From the NCBI GenBank assembly GCA_033675265.1, contig JAUJYZ010001070.1, positions 1 to 64,000 of the forward strand: a stretch of 64,000 nucleotides of DNA, read 5' to 3'. Source of the DNA: Actinostola sp. cb2023 (taxonomy: Eukaryota > Cnidaria > Anthozoa > Actiniaria > Actinostolidae). The translations under genes and the position numbers were made by a program. The notes beneath the pieces were generated by a model, which was not told the DNA's origin, ran no database searches, and saw only the letters and a program-made list of their open reading frames with translations. Shown piece by piece: positions 36,567 through 49,232 of this stretch; the first letter of the stretch is position 1; every line of letters begins with the position of its first letter.

Positions 36567-39200
36567 TTTATGTTGTCGAATCATTTGTTCAAAATGAAGT
36601 TTTGTTTATCGTTGTGACCAATTAGATGAGACATTCACGTTAAAATGGCAATGTTCTACATCGATTATCTTAATGTCAAACATTTCCTAGCTCGGCCCCT
36701 AGGTCGTCGATTCAATACTGAGAAGAAATGAGAGAAAGACGAAACAAGGCATCAGTTATCCGGTATTGCACTTTGCTGGTCCGACGCTTCCATTCGCCTA
36801 AAATGTCGCCAAGCAAGTGTAACATCAATTGTTTCAACAAAAAAGTACAGACTGATGTAGATAACAAACTCTTGTATGAACGAAAGACTGTGTAGACCGG
36901 CACGGATTGTAGTAACAGTGTAAACCAACTCAAGCACATATGTTTGTCAGCATTAGAAAGCCTATTTTTCAACCCCGAACTTCACGTTAAAATCGTTGTC
37001 AACCAAGCAAGCTAACAGGAAATTGTTCTCTGTGCGTAGAGAAAGAGCTACAGCTCGAACTGAAAGCCAAACTCCTTGAATTGAACCCTGTGAACAAAAA
37101 AGAGCAACCGTAAAACCGCAAACTCCTCACATGCACCGAGTGTGGTAGTTAAAATAAGACTGACTTGAAAGTGAATTGAAACTGAGAGAATATTGCGTAA
37201 TTAATTGACATCAAAGAGAAGGGCACCCGCAGGAACATAATAGACGAATTATTGCACAAAGACTGTCATCATTGCGTTATTCGAATAGTGAAATAAGCCG
37301 TTTAGTTTGAGTGTGTTTCTGGGCCACGTTGGCTCGACGTGTAACCCAGTCCTTGATCGACGTACTGCATGAAATGTTCCGTTGAATAAAACTCGATTTA
37401 TGATCTAACTAGTACTTTCAGGGGTACTCTGAGGATTTTAACAAGTGGTGCTCGAACCCCCCTTACCCACAAGATAAGATGCTATTAGTCATTGGATATG
37501 AATTGATATGAAGACGTGCGGGGGTTGGGGGGGGGGGGAGGGGTTAGGGGGATGGGGTTATGGATGGGGTTATGGGAGGATGAGGTTAGGGGGGAGTACT
37601 TTTGGGGCTCCGTCGATAAATGACTGGATTGCTCAACGTGAATTAATTTCGATTAGTTTGTTCATTATCAAAAAAAAACGTGGTCGAACGACAAGCCGCA
37701 ACTTTCGCTTTGTCTTCATCAACTCATCCGTCTCAGCACACAATTTTTTTTGTAGCGAAAATCGTTTATAAGATAATTTACTGAACTCTATAATGATCGT
37801 TGATATTACCCGAGGCCATCCATCTACTGTATAAACACACAAATTTTTCGGATCGTTGGAGCCTTTGTTAGACAGAAACAAATCAAATTGAAAGAGAAAC
37901 CTAGAAATAAATTAAAAGAACCGACGCATTTTTAAAACTGAAAATGTCACAAAGAGTGAGTGACAGTTATTCTTACTGACCTGCCGCGCCTTCAGTTGAA
38001 GACTTCATAAAACAGAACGACAGTCACATGCAACTGCCAGTGCATGCATGCTAGTAGACGGTGAAGAACTGCAAGAGAAACCTTTCTTGATACTGATTAC
38101 AAGTGTTAGCAACGACTTGGTGAGTAAACCATAAAAGCTTTTACAAGTGTTCAGTTTAAAACTATATATAGAAAACAAATTATAGTATCAAACATTCTGC
38201 ATTTCGATTTTGAAATTAAAACGAGTTTGCTAAATTAAACTGAAAGGTGGCATTACGAAATTTTGTACGGCATACAATGAGGGTTTATCATGTGATTTCA
38301 AAACTCATAGGACAAAAAAATGATTATCATAGCTGGAAAGAGCTCGTTGAAATTAGTAAAAATGTGTAGTTTGGAAAAGATTGCTTCACAAATTGCGAAG
38401 ATGATAAACCCTCATTGTAGTATCTGATTTGTATGTTGATTCAATATGCATCGCATAAAAGACGACTTATTCTTGTTTGTCGAAGACTCAATGAAATAAT
38501 CTCGGAAAAAATGTTCATGACAGGAATCGGAAAGTACAGTTTACTATAAATACATTAGCAAACCACAATGGTCGACGTCACTTATTGGACGTAACGTGCG
38601 CGCTCCAACAGTTTTTAAAATCCCAAATTACAATCGTTGAATGAATGAATAAACCTTTATTAAACAGGGCTGTCCTTTCAATATAAAATAACTGTCATTT
38701 TCAAGAACGTCTGAAACGAATATGTCCAAAGCAAATATCGATGTCTTTTTGAAGTGCTACTGGATGCTCTTTTGACTCTTGTACTTTTGTACCAGTACAT
38801 GTGTACCTTTTAGTCACGGACCGTTAGAGATATATTCAAAACCGTTGATATATTTATATATGGAGCGCGCGTAAATGTGTCCATTGTAATTACGTATACA
38901 GTAATTGTTTAGGTTTGGTGAAGCAAAACCAACCAACGGTTCATGAGTTAGAGTGGTTTTCATATGAGCGGGAAACCTACGGTACCGTGACACTCAAATG
39001 GCTTTCTTTCTGAACCAATCAAAAAGCGTGTGGATGCATCTATCTAATCAAAGTATTTCAATACTACACGGCCACGGTGCCGTAACTTTCCCACTCATAC
39101 GAAAACGATTCTCTGCAGAACGAACATAATGTTTTCTGAGTTGGATATAGTAACAACGGATTCCTGTGTAACTAGTTGACAGCTAAAACTATTGTGACCA
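36567..39200. other. Intergenic DNA between MYND copy 2 and gene D
   Basis: Mirrored in the right arm at about 57750-60335. No supported exon. A G-rich stretch lies at 37520-37600. Confidence 0.5.
38950..39113. mobile_element. MITE of the same family, left arm, single copy
   Basis: TTTTCATATGAGCGGGAAAC to CCCACTCATACGAAAACG, about 165 bp, upstream of gene D. Its inverted partner in the right arm has grown into a tandem array. Confidence 0.65.
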
Positions 39201-39468
39201 GTGGGGGAGGGGACGGGGGTAGTTGCTCATTGACAAACATTTACAAATTCCATCAATAAAAAAGTCAGTGGGGGAGGGTACCGGGGTAGTTGCTCATTGA
39301 CAAACATTTACAAATTCCATCAATAAAAAAGTCAGTGGGGGAGGGTACCGGGGTAGTTGCTCATTGACAAACAGTTACAAATTCCATCAATAAAAAAGTC
39401 AGTGGGGGAGGGTACCGGGGTAGTTGCTCATTGACAAACAGTTACAAATTCCATCAATAAAAAAGTCA
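39201..39468. repeat. 67-bp minisatellite upstream of gene D, four copies
   Basis: Period 67 bp (starts 39201, 39268, 39335, 39402): GTGGGGGAGGG, GTAGTTGCTCATTGACAAAC, CCATCAATAAAAAAGTCA. It ends about 225 bp before the start codon. Gene E has a single unit near 55330-55415. Confidence 0.85.
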
Positions 39469-39694
39469 TATACTCAGACAGCGTCTCTTGTAGTTGTTCG
39501 CTTCATGGCGTAAAAGGAATGACAGTTCAAATTCCACTGCGCCCAATATGTTCACTTGTAGTCGAAAGGATATTTTTTGAGTTTTAAAATAATCCAGTAT
39601 TCATGTTTACTCTCGGTAGGTGCAAGTTGTTACTCGCATTTAATAGTTCAATTCCATTTCATGTCTCAGAGCCAAACATTCAGACGCTAGAAAC

Positions 39695-40011
39695 ATGACC
39701 CAAGCTCTTCTTGCCGCCCTTTTCGTGTCTGTTACTGTGGTTTATGCCATGGACTTGAGCGTCATGGACGACCAACCATCTGTTTACAAGCGGGAAGCAT
39801 GTAAGTGATGTGTTCTCGGCGTTTTTAGTTTGTTTATGCGGCACAGATAACAAAGTTTTTAATACACCACATCGCACTCTTTAGTAAGACATTCCCATGA
39901 CTCTTTCACAGTTCATTACTTTACTTTGTTCGTTGGACCACAGGCAAATCACAGTGATAAAGTGACATTTTCTCTAAGAAATACCGAATGAAACGTGTTT
40001 TAATAACAATA

Positions 40012-40095
<84 letters not shown>

Positions 40096-40476
40096 CGCTT
40101 ACTTTTCTCATTCAATGTTTCCCCCAATCATTACTTATAATAATAATAATAATAATAATAATAATTTTAGCCCGAGTAAATGCACCATTGTTCCCCACCC
40201 TCCCCCACTGAGTCGGAAGCATGTATGTCAGTGATGTAGAATGATGTGTTCTCACTGTTTTTTGCTTGTTTATGCGGCTTTTCAAATTCCAATTCTAAGA
40301 ATTCCTTCTCAATATCATGTAGCTATATAATAGACCTTTTTACCGATACGGCAGCCATCTTGAATTATGGGATGCCCAGGGTGCAAGCAAGTAACCATTT
40401 GGCCCTGAGAATCATTTTGTTTTGTTTTGTTTTGTTGTTGTTTTTTTTTTTTTTTTTTTTGTCTTTTTTTTTTTTT

Positions 40477-40522
<46 letters not shown>

Positions 40523-41600
40523 ATTTGTACAAAATTATACAACAAATCACAACACATGTAGATAGTAAGGCATACAACACTATGGTTAGAGTGAAATAGA
40601 AAAATATTATATTGGCGCGACTCCACACTGCACAGTTTTTGAGTCATTTGCACCCTGAGCATCCCATAATGTTTTAGCCAAAACAATAGAATCCAAAATG
40701 GCCACCGTATCGGTAAAAAGGTCTATTAAGGAGTTATTAATCACAGATAACAAAGCTAAAAAAAGCCATGCGCCAGTTTTTAATACACCACATGCATCGC
40801 ACTCTTTAGTAAGACATCCCCATGACTCTTTCCTCATGAACTACGAACTATCACTGAAGGAACTCCCTAATATACTTCGAACTAAATTATGACTACTTCT
40901 ACCTCTTCAAAAACAACTGGCTACTGTCATTATACCAGGTAGGGACATCAAGCCTACAAGTAGTTGTAGAGGGTGGAAAGATCATTGCAAGGGATCTGAA
41001 TATACCTCATGGATGAAGAAAAACTGTGCTAAAACATGCGACAGCTGTCCAAGAGTAGATCAATGTAAGTCAGTAGATTATGTACGAGCTGATAGTCTTA
41101 AGAACAAATGGAACTTGCACAACAACAACAACAGCAAAAATGATCCAGTAAATACAGGCTGCCCAGGCCATACACCACATCGCACTCCTTAAGGCCCAGA
41201 CACACGATGCAACTTTTTTTGCAACGTTGCGTGCAGCAACAAGTTTTTTTGGGGTGTCACACGATGCAACGTTGCGTGCAACAAGTTTTTTTGGGGTGTC
41301 ACACGTTGTGCGCAACGTTGCAAGAAAAGTTGCATCGTGTGTGCGGGCCTTTAGTAAGACACTCCCATAACTTTTTTCTCACGAACAACGTTTAACTTTG
41401 AACGAAAGAACTCCCTACTTCGAACTAATGACTACTATTCGAACTACTTCGAGACTCGAATTCACCATGCAATATTATTTGGCTGCCATTACTAATCACA
41501 CTGTCATTATATAATGTAATGACATCAAACCTACAAGTAGTTGTAGAGGGTGGAGAGATCATTGGAAATTCCTTGCGCATTTTTTCCAATGACTACGTAC

Positions 41601-41658
<58 letters not shown>

Positions 41659-44600
41659 ATCATCATGATCATCCATCAACTATCATCCATCATCCTCATC
41701 ATGATCATGATCAACATCGTCATCATCCATCAATCATCATCCATCATCAACATCATCATCAACCTATATTCTATCTCTTTTCTTAAGGCTTTGACAAAGC
41801 CAAATCTAGCAATTGCGTTAGATGGATTAAACACTGCGAGAAGTCGTCTTGGATGAAGCAAAACTGTGCCAGAACATGTGGGGTTTGTGGTTCATCCCAA
41901 CGACGAACGACCCAACGCCCGACAACTAAACGATCAACAGCCAGGCCACAACTCCGTAAATGTAAGTATTGTAAATACTATCATCATCATCATCAACATC
42001 ATCATCATGTATCTTCATCACCTCAGGCTCTTATTATTATTATCATCATCATCCATCATCCATCATCCATCATCCATCATCCATCATTCATCATCCATCA
42101 TCCATCATCCATCATCCATCATCACCATCACCATCACCATCACCATCACCATCAACATCATCATCATCATCATCAACATCCATCAGCCATCATCAACATC
42201 ATCATCATCATCACCCGGCATCATCATCATCATCATCATCATTAACATCAACAACATCATCATCATCATCAACAACACTGTAATCACTGTAATCATCATC
42301 ATCGTCAATAACATCCACAACAACATTACCATGCATCATCATCAATACAATCATTACCATCATATCCTCATGGCTATCATCATTATGAAAATCATCATCA
42401 CCTTTTTATTTAAAAATTAGTTTTAATTGTTCTTGTTGTTCAGTCTTGTTGAGTTGTTCCTCTTTCTCTTCTTTACCATAATCATTTCTCATGTCCTAGT
42501 TAACTGATTAACTGAACTGTATTGTTCTTGTTGTTCCGGCAGTCTTGTTGAGTTGTTCCACTTTCTCTTCTTTACCATAATCATGTTTCTCATGTCCTAG
42601 TTAACATTAACTGAACTGTATTGCGCCAAAATTGACGGTAACCATTGTAATTTAGGTAATTTAAACGACAAAGACCAGAGGTCTTGTGGTTACTGGAAAT
42701 CTTCTGGATACTGTAACAGTGGTCACAGATACTACTCACACATGAAGAAGAACTGTCCTATTGCATGCAACTTCTGTCGTCCTACAGTTACTAAACCAGT
42801 GGTGAACAAGAACGGAGTACACGCAGGTATAGCTGAAAATAAACGTTTGAACGAATCAACACTGTGATTGCTTGACGAGAGAAAGAAAATATTGCAATGG
42901 TTACGAAATCGAGAATTGATAATAAAATGTGTTGCTATTTCGACATCAAATAATTCCTTTGTTTTACTGGAAGAAACGCGCATACACATACACGCACGCA
43001 CGCACGCATACACGCACGCACGCACGCATGCATGCATGCATGTTTTTCTTTAACTGCAGGCCAGTACCTCATTTAATAACATGGGTATTTCTTTATTTGG
43101 TAGCGAAATTCCATATTTATATTTGGTAACGAAATTCCATATATGGTAACGAAATTCCATATATGGTAACGAAATTCCATATATGGCAATGAAATTCCAT
43201 ATATGGTAACGAAATTCCATATATGGTAACGAAATTCCATATATGGTATGTGGCTATTCCCGCTCGTCTCCAGTCCCCTCAACACGTAAATCGAACAACA
43301 AGGATTCTTAATAGCCCATAGGACTGGTTCACACTAGTGTATATAGGATTGGAGCTGGAGTAGCAGCATAATGGTTACATATGTAAACCATGATACTAAC
43401 AAGGATTCTTAATAGCCCATAGGACTGGTTCACACTAGCGTAGGATTGGAGCTGGAGTCGCAGCATAAGGGTTACATATATAAACCATGATACTAACAAG
43501 GATTCTTAATAGCCCATAGGACTGGTTCACACTAGCGAAGGATTGGAGCTGGAGTCGCAGCATAAGGGTTACATATATAAACCATGATACTAACAAGGAT
43601 TCTTAATAGCCCATAGGACTGGTTCACACTAGCGTAGGATTGGAGCTGGAGTCGCAGCATAAGGGTTACATATATAAACCATGATACTAACAAGGATTCT
43701 TAATAGCCCATAGGACTGGTTCACACTAGCGTAGGATTGGAGCTGGAGTCGCAGCATAAGGGTTACATATATAAACCATGATACTAACAAGGATTCTTAA
43801 TAGACCATAGGGCTGGTTCACACTAGCGAAGGATTGGAGCTGGAGTCGCAGCATAAGGGTTACATATATAAACCATGATACTAACAAGGATTCTTAATAG
43901 CCCATAGGACTGGTTCACACTAGCGTAGGATTGGAGCTGGAGTCGCAGCATAAGGGTTACATATATAAACCATGATACTAACAAGGATTCTTAATAGACC
44001 ATAGGGCTGGTTCACACTAGCGAAGGATTGGAGCTGGAGTCGCAGCATAAGGGTTACATATATAAACCATGATACTAACAAGGATTCTTAATAGCCCATA
44101 GGACTGGTTCACACTAGCGTAGGATCGGAGCTGGAGTCGCAGCATAAGGGTTACATATGTAAACCATAATACTAACACTTGGTTTGATTAAAGTGTCAGT
44201 TAACATCGATGAATGTCTACAAGCCCATAATTCCAAGCGCGCGCTCCATGGAGCAGCTCCGCTGACTTGGGACTCGAAATTGGCTCAACAAGCTCAAGCT
44301 TACGCCTTGAAATTGGCAAATATCAAGCAAATGAAACACGATCCAAACAACGCCGATGGAGAAAACCTGGCATATATTTGGTCATCTGGTGGGAACGGAT
44401 TTACATGTAAGGAAGCCACGGAGGACTGGTAAGTCTAGAATTGGAAATTAAATGCTTTGGGATTCCTGTGGAATATTGATGAAGAGGGAAGAATGGGTTC
44501 TAACAAGAGGTCATGAATATTCATGAGCCCGTAGTTTTGAAACAGTCACATGTGATCACGTGCTTGCCAAAAAGAGGTGCAATTCAATTTCAGCCACAGG

Positions 44601-45259
44601 GTGCCCAAGCGTGAACCTCGCACAATTTGACCAAAATGATTGATTGTAATGACAACAGGTACAGTGAAGAAGCTGACTATCCATTCTCAAACCCACCGCA
44701 ACGCATGCAATCACACACTGGACATTTCACTCAGGTGACTAGAAAAGTGATCAAGGAAATACGCGAGGAAAGAAGAAAGGAAAGTAGGAAGGAATGAAGG
44801 GAAGGGAGAAGGAGGGAACTAGGAAGCAAGAAAGGAAATGCGTGAGGAAAGAAGAAAGGAAAGTAGGAAGGAATGAAGGGAAGGGAGAAGGAGGGAAGAA
44901 GGAAGCAAGAAAAGAAATACGTGAGGAAAGAAGAAAGGAAAGTAGGAAGGAATGAAGGGAAGGGAGAAGGAGGGAAGAAGGAAGCAAGAAAAGAAATACG
45001 TGAGGAAAGAAGAAAGGAAGAAAGGAAAGCAGAGAGGAAATAAGGAAGGAATCAAAAGAAGGAAGGACGGACAGGAAAGAAGATTGTTATTAATATAATT
45101 TTTAATTAAATTAAACAGATTGTGTGGAAATCTACCAAGCGTCTTGGTGTTGGTATCGCTAGGAATGGCAACTATATATACGTAGTAGCACGCTATTCAC
45201 CTCCAGGAAACTACAATCGCCAGTTTGCTAAGAACGTTGGAAATAAAATAAACGGTTAA
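39695..45259 (+). CDS. Secreted protein with three ShK domains and a CAP domain (D)
   Basis: Seven exons: 39695-39800 (signal peptide MTQALLAALFVSVTVVYA, short acidic stretch, dibasic KR), 40939-41064 (ShK1), 41788-41961 (ShK2 plus a Thr/Arg-rich linker), 42656-42826 (ShK3), 44200-44428, 44659-44734 and 45119-45259 (CAP). Total 1023 nt, 340 residues; every junction is GT-AG and in phase. Each ShK exon has the six-cysteine pattern ending TCxxC or ACxxC, and its first cysteine is coded across the intron (T|GT or T|GC). CAP shows AHNSKR, HDPNNADGEN, GHFTQ|IVW (signature 1) and YVVARYSPPGN (signature 2 with Ala for Cys, as in GLIPR2/GAPR-1 types). Expected to be secreted. Families with these domains include venom parts and also ordinary extracellular proteins; the sequence does not tell which. 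The inverted copy E lies downstream, converging. Confidence 0.9.
39938..40180. mobile_element. Partial copy of the CACAGG foldback family in gene D intron 1
   Basis: CACAGGCAAATCACAGTGAT through GAAACGTGTTTTAATA matches the left end of the 33520 element. A TAA microsatellite of about 150 bp then interrupts it before AGCCCGAGTAAATGCACCAT and GTTCCCCACCCTCCC resume. No second end is visible. Confidence 0.65.
40334..40733. mobile_element. 400-bp inverted-repeat element in gene D intron 1
   Basis: AGACCTTTTTACCGATACGG and its complement mark the ends; a poly-T/poly-C stretch lies within. The same intron in gene E reads straight through TATAATTAAGGAG, giving an empty site. Confidence 0.75.
41192..41350. 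mobile_element. 159-bp TTA-flanked MITE in gene D intron 2
   Basis: AGGCCCAGACACACGATGCA at one end and TGCATCGTGTGTGCGGGCCT at the other, TTA on both flanks. Internal GCAACGTTGCGTGCA repeats. Missing from gene E. Confidence 0.8.
41596..42385. repeat. ATC microsatellites in gene D introns 2 and 3
   Basis: CATCAT runs on both sides of the ShK2 exon (41788-41961), with CATCCATCATC and CACCATCAC variants. Confidence 0.85.
43103..43247. repeat. 20-bp repeat with CCATATATGG, gene D intron 4
   Basis: Units GAAATTCCATATATGGTAAC, six with the perfect 10-mer CCATATATGG. Confidence 0.85.
43300..44177. repeat. 97-bp tandem array in gene D intron 4, nine copies
   Basis: Units start at 43300, 43401, then every 97 bp to 44080: AAGGATTCTTAATAGCCCAT, GGTTCACACTAGCG, GGAGCTGGAGTCGCAGC. 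The array stops 22 bp before the first CAP exon. Gene E has a single unit at about 50265-50365. Confidence 0.9.
44752..45085. repeat. GGAA purine tract in gene D last intron
   Basis: Repeated block GAAATACGTGAGGAAAGAAG, AAAGTAGGAAGGAATGAAGG with a period near 78-80 bp. Confidence 0.82.
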
Positions 45260-45599
45260 GCACTGCCTTCATACATTTATACATCATACATACACGCAGT
45301 AATTAAATAACTACTTTATATCCACTGAATTAAGTATTGTACTCTCGTATAACACTGGAAACTAACGCACGCTCATGACTGGTGTGACTAGTCAAGAATT
45401 GTGTGTGAATTGCTGGTTTGCAATACACGTCACGGCGGCCATCTTGGTTGAACTTCAACAAAAGATTGCTCATTAGTGTCTATTGTTTGTTCAACCAACA
45501 TGGCCGCTGTGTCTTTATCTCTTGATTCTCAAGGGATTGATTGCAAACCAAGAATTGTGCATGTGTAATGTCCAAACCATGTGGATGTAATCTGAACGA

Positions 45600-45930
45600 A
45601 ATTTCTCCGAAATTTCCCCGAAATTTCCACGAAATGCACATGAAATTTACACGAAATTTACACGAAACGAAATTTACACGAAACGAAATTTACACGAAAT
45701 TTACACGATATGTACTCGACATGTACACGAAATGTACATGAAATATAAACGAAATGTACACGAAATGTACTCGAAATGTAAACGAAATCTACACGAAATG
45801 TACATGAAATGTACACGCAATGTACACGAAATGTACACGAAATGTACACGAAATTGTCACGAAATGTACTCGAAATGAAATGTACTCGAAATTTCCACGA
45901 AATATAAACGAAATTTCCACGAATTTTCCA
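45600..45930. repeat. 12-bp repeat ACGAAATGTACA downstream of gene D
   Basis: Degenerate run of ACGAAATGTACA and ACGAAATTTACA units for about 330 bp. The mirror site at 48755-48880 has only about 125 bp. Confidence 0.75.
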
Positions 45931-46412
45931 CCGCGAGCATTTCCACCGCCCAAGAGCGCGCGTTTTTACCAGAGCGTAAGTGTATCATACTATATCATAT
46001 TGTACGCCTTGATTATTAACCTTATTCCTCGTTCACAAATACAAAAATATGTACAATTAATAACAATAATAATTCCTTCGTTCCGTTTTAGGAACACTGC
46101 ATTGCACAGTATATATGCCTGCAAAGCAGTATACTAACATATAGTAATTAACAAATAAAATAACTGGCTTCCACTAGAGGTGTTTATTATACGTCTGACC
46201 TTTTTTGCGAGACACAAGTCTTCCCGGCCTATGCCGCTTGCATCGCTAGTGAAAACATGGTCGTTTAACTGTTGAATAAAAGTGTGGTATCTGATCTGGT
46301 GTCTGTTTTCCCTGAGTCAGTAATGTATACGTAATGTAATAACTTTATTTAGACACAAAAGCTCTATCAATATTAAGTACATATAAAATAAACTCAATTT
46401 TGGTCTACCTAG

Positions 46413-46600
46413 CTAGAGGTCGTGTTTAAATATGAAATATTTAGATATTACAAGAAGAAATGTAAAGAAGAAATAACCCACGTTACAACACACTTCAACC
46501 ACTACAGCCCTGAGCCCCACTGAGCCCCAGGTGGGAAACGAACCCACGACCTGCCGATTTCTAGACGGTTGCTCTACCACTGAGCTACTGGACACTCTTA
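46413..46600 (-). mobile_element. tRNA-derived SINE at the left inner edge
   Basis: Minus strand reads GTCCAGTAGCTCAGTGGTAG (A box) and GGTCGTGGGTTCGTTTCCC (B box), then a tRNA-unrelated tail ending in an A/T-rich stretch. No matching acceptor stem closes it, so it is a SINE head and not a tRNA gene. The same element faces it at 47812. Confidence 0.65.
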
Positions 46601-47811
46601 TGATTATCTGAGGGTACTACCGGAAATTTAGGATAGGGGTGTGCCGCCGGGATATCGAAACCCTGATCCTATTTAAGGATGAAAAATTGGAAAATTCCCA
46701 CCCTTTTCAAGGATTTGTCACTGAAATATAGACTCAGTTTAAGGAAAAAGTGAATACTATTCCTTTGGAAATCGCTAATATCAGAAGTTCATACGCTGGC
46801 TGTTACGCTTTTGCCCACAAAAGGTAATTTAAAATAAAATGTTTCGCCACTAACAGTTGTTACAGTACGAATAGGATCTCAAGGTTCCGGAAGCATACCT
46901 TACTACCAGATGAAGAAGACTTCGTTCTTTGTGTATTTTTCTTTATTGCCGTGCAGCTCTCCTTTAATCCATCTACCTAGTGCATACAACTGGTACCCTA
47001 TTTATACTCGACCAACACTTCGAGAATTCTCACTCTCAAGTGTTTGTCTCATATATCATGGTTGAGTTCTTACAAGGTGCGGCATTAGATGTACTAACTC
47101 GATTAGATCATATCGATACTTGTACAATTTGTTGACTAATACTATAAATGTTTACATGTTAAATTCTACGAATAAGCACTTTCTAATGAAAAGCTGGTGA
47201 GACATAACCCAAACAGAACTTCATGTAGAGATCCACTTGATAAACAACACTCGCTAATTAAGAGACACTCTAAAAGGTCATAAGACAGTCTGTGGGGAAT
47301 TCCCCTACTCGATCTGATCAACCATGGACTAGATTGACCAGTTCACTGATTTATTCTTATTCATCTGCACGCGCTGTCAGCCATTTCATTCCATTTTATT
47401 TTGACAGCTCCACGTGATGTAAACATATAACTGGCTATATTACATTTGCGGGCTCTGAAAATAGACAACTGATCATGATCGGCTGACTGGCGCAATCTTT
47501 ACATTCTTTAACCCAATTCAAAACTGGCTTTTGCAAACAACATTTCCATCGATTTCCATATCAATTAATGCTATTGAAACTATTGTGTCTATTGAAATCG
47601 AAATAAACAGACAATGCAAAGAACCGTATTCCCAAAAGATCTGAAATGGGTCAAAGAACTAAACAAAGTGTGTTAGTCGATTTGGTCTATTCAGCTCCGA
47701 TCTGATTGGCTGCTAAGCTGCCATACGCCATGCAAGTTATACTGGACACTCTCAGTCCTCCGCGACTTCAGCATGTCGGAGCGGATAGAAAGTGAGTCTG
47801 GGACTGGACTA
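46601..47811. other. Unique spacer between the palindrome arms
   Basis: About 1.2 kb that does not read the same in both directions. No exon, RNA gene or known repeat was recognised. Both ends abut inward copies of the same tRNA-derived SINE. Confidence 0.6.
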
Positions 47812-47995
47812 AAGAGTGTCCAGTAGCTCAGTGGTAAAGCAACCGTCTAGAAAATCGATCGTCAGGTCGTGGGTTCGTTTCCCACCTGGGGCTCAGGGCT
47901 GCAGAGGTTGAAGTGTGTTGTAACGTGGGTTATTTCTTCTTTATATTTCTTCTTGTAATATCTAAATATTTCATATTTAAACACGACCTCTAGCT
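47812..47995 (+). mobile_element. tRNA-derived SINE at the right inner edge
   Basis: Same element as 46413-46600 in opposite orientation, with the same A and B boxes and the same tail to CACGACCTCTAG. Small differences (GGTAAAGC against GGTAGAGC) show the copies have diverged. Confidence 0.65.
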
Positions 47996-48754
47996 ACAAT
48001 GAGCGTCAAAATTGTTGAAACATTACCCATTTTAGAACCTAGCTATCGGTGTAGGATTGCATTTTGTGTTTAAAATATGAACTATACGCATCCAAATCCC
48101 CTCCCCCTCTCCAATGTTGAAGATACATCATTGCCCATGAAAGAGCGCAACTTATGATCAACATTGTGCGGTGGGGGTAGGGGAGGAGAGAGTGTACAGG
48201 TGGGTAATCTCACCATCCATAGTGGTGATAGTGTTTTTTGCTGATAACTGTATAGTGTTTCAACTAATTTTGACGCCCATTGTAGGTAGACCAAAATTGA
48301 GTTTATTTTATATGTACTTAATATTGATAGAGCTTTTGTGTCTAAATCAAGTTATTACATTACATTACTCAGGGAAAACAGACACCAGATCAGATACCAC
48401 ACTTTTATTCAACAGTTAAACGACCATGTTTTCACTAGCGATGCAAGCGGTATAGGCCGGGAAGACTTGTGTCTCGCTAAAATGGTCAGACGTATAATAA
48501 GCACCTCTAGTGGAAGCCAGTTATTTTATTTGTTAATTACTATATGTTAGTATACTGCTTTGCAGGCATATATACTGTGCAATGCAGTGTTCCTAAAACG
48601 GAACGACGGAATTATTATTGTTATTAATTGTATATAGTTTTGTATTTGTGAACGAGGAGTAAGGTTAATAATCAAGGCGTACAATATGATATAGTATGAT
48701 ACACTTACACTCTAGTAAAAACGCGCACTCTTGGGCGGTGGAAATGAGCGCCGT

Positions 48755-48880
48755 ACGTGTAAATGTCGTGTACATTTCGTGTAAATGTCGTGTACATTTC
48801 GTGTAAATGTCGTGTACATTTCGTGTAAATTTCGTGTACATTTCGTGGAAATTTCGTGGAAATTTCGTGGAAATTTCGTT
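48755..48880. repeat. 12-bp repeat downstream of gene E
   Basis: TGTACATTTCGTGTAAATGTCG units, the inverted counterpart of 45600-45930. Confidence 0.75.
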
Positions 48881-49232
48881 CAGATTAAATTCACATGCTT
48901 TGGACATTACACACAATTCCAACAGAATTCTAGTGACACCGGCCAAGAGCGTGCATTAGATTCAATGCAGTGTTATACGAGAGTAAAATATTGTGGATAT
49001 AAAGTAGTTATTTAATTACTGCATGTATGTATGCATGTATAAATGTATCAAGGCAGTGCTTAACCGTTTATTTTATTTCCAACGTTCTTAGCAAACTGGC
49101 GATCGTAGTTTCCTGGAGGTGAATAGCGTGCTACTACGTATATATAGTTGCCATTCCTAGCGATACCAACACCAAGACGCTTGGTAGATTTCCACACAAT
49201 CTGTTTAATTTAATTAAAAATTCCATTAATAA

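Larger units (their letters stand above)
35832..46600 (+). repeat. Left arm of the giant palindrome
   Basis: This arm reads, inverted, in 47812-60996. It contains the 3' half of MYND/DUF4470 copy 2, a ~3-kb intergenic stretch, gene D and a SINE at its inner edge. Present here but not in the right arm: four copies of a 67-bp minisatellite (39201), a fragment of the CACAGG element family (39938-40180), an inverted-repeat element (40334-40733), a TTA-flanked MITE (41192-41350), and a nine-copy 97-bp array (43300). Confidence 0.88.

Noticed and set aside
41853..42420. His- and Ile-rich frames that include part of the ShK2 exon
   Set aside because: They run on into the ATC microsatellite past a clear donor AAT|GTAAGT at 41961.
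43300..44177. CRISPR array
   Set aside because: Head-to-tail 97-bp units with no unique spacers, in an animal intron.
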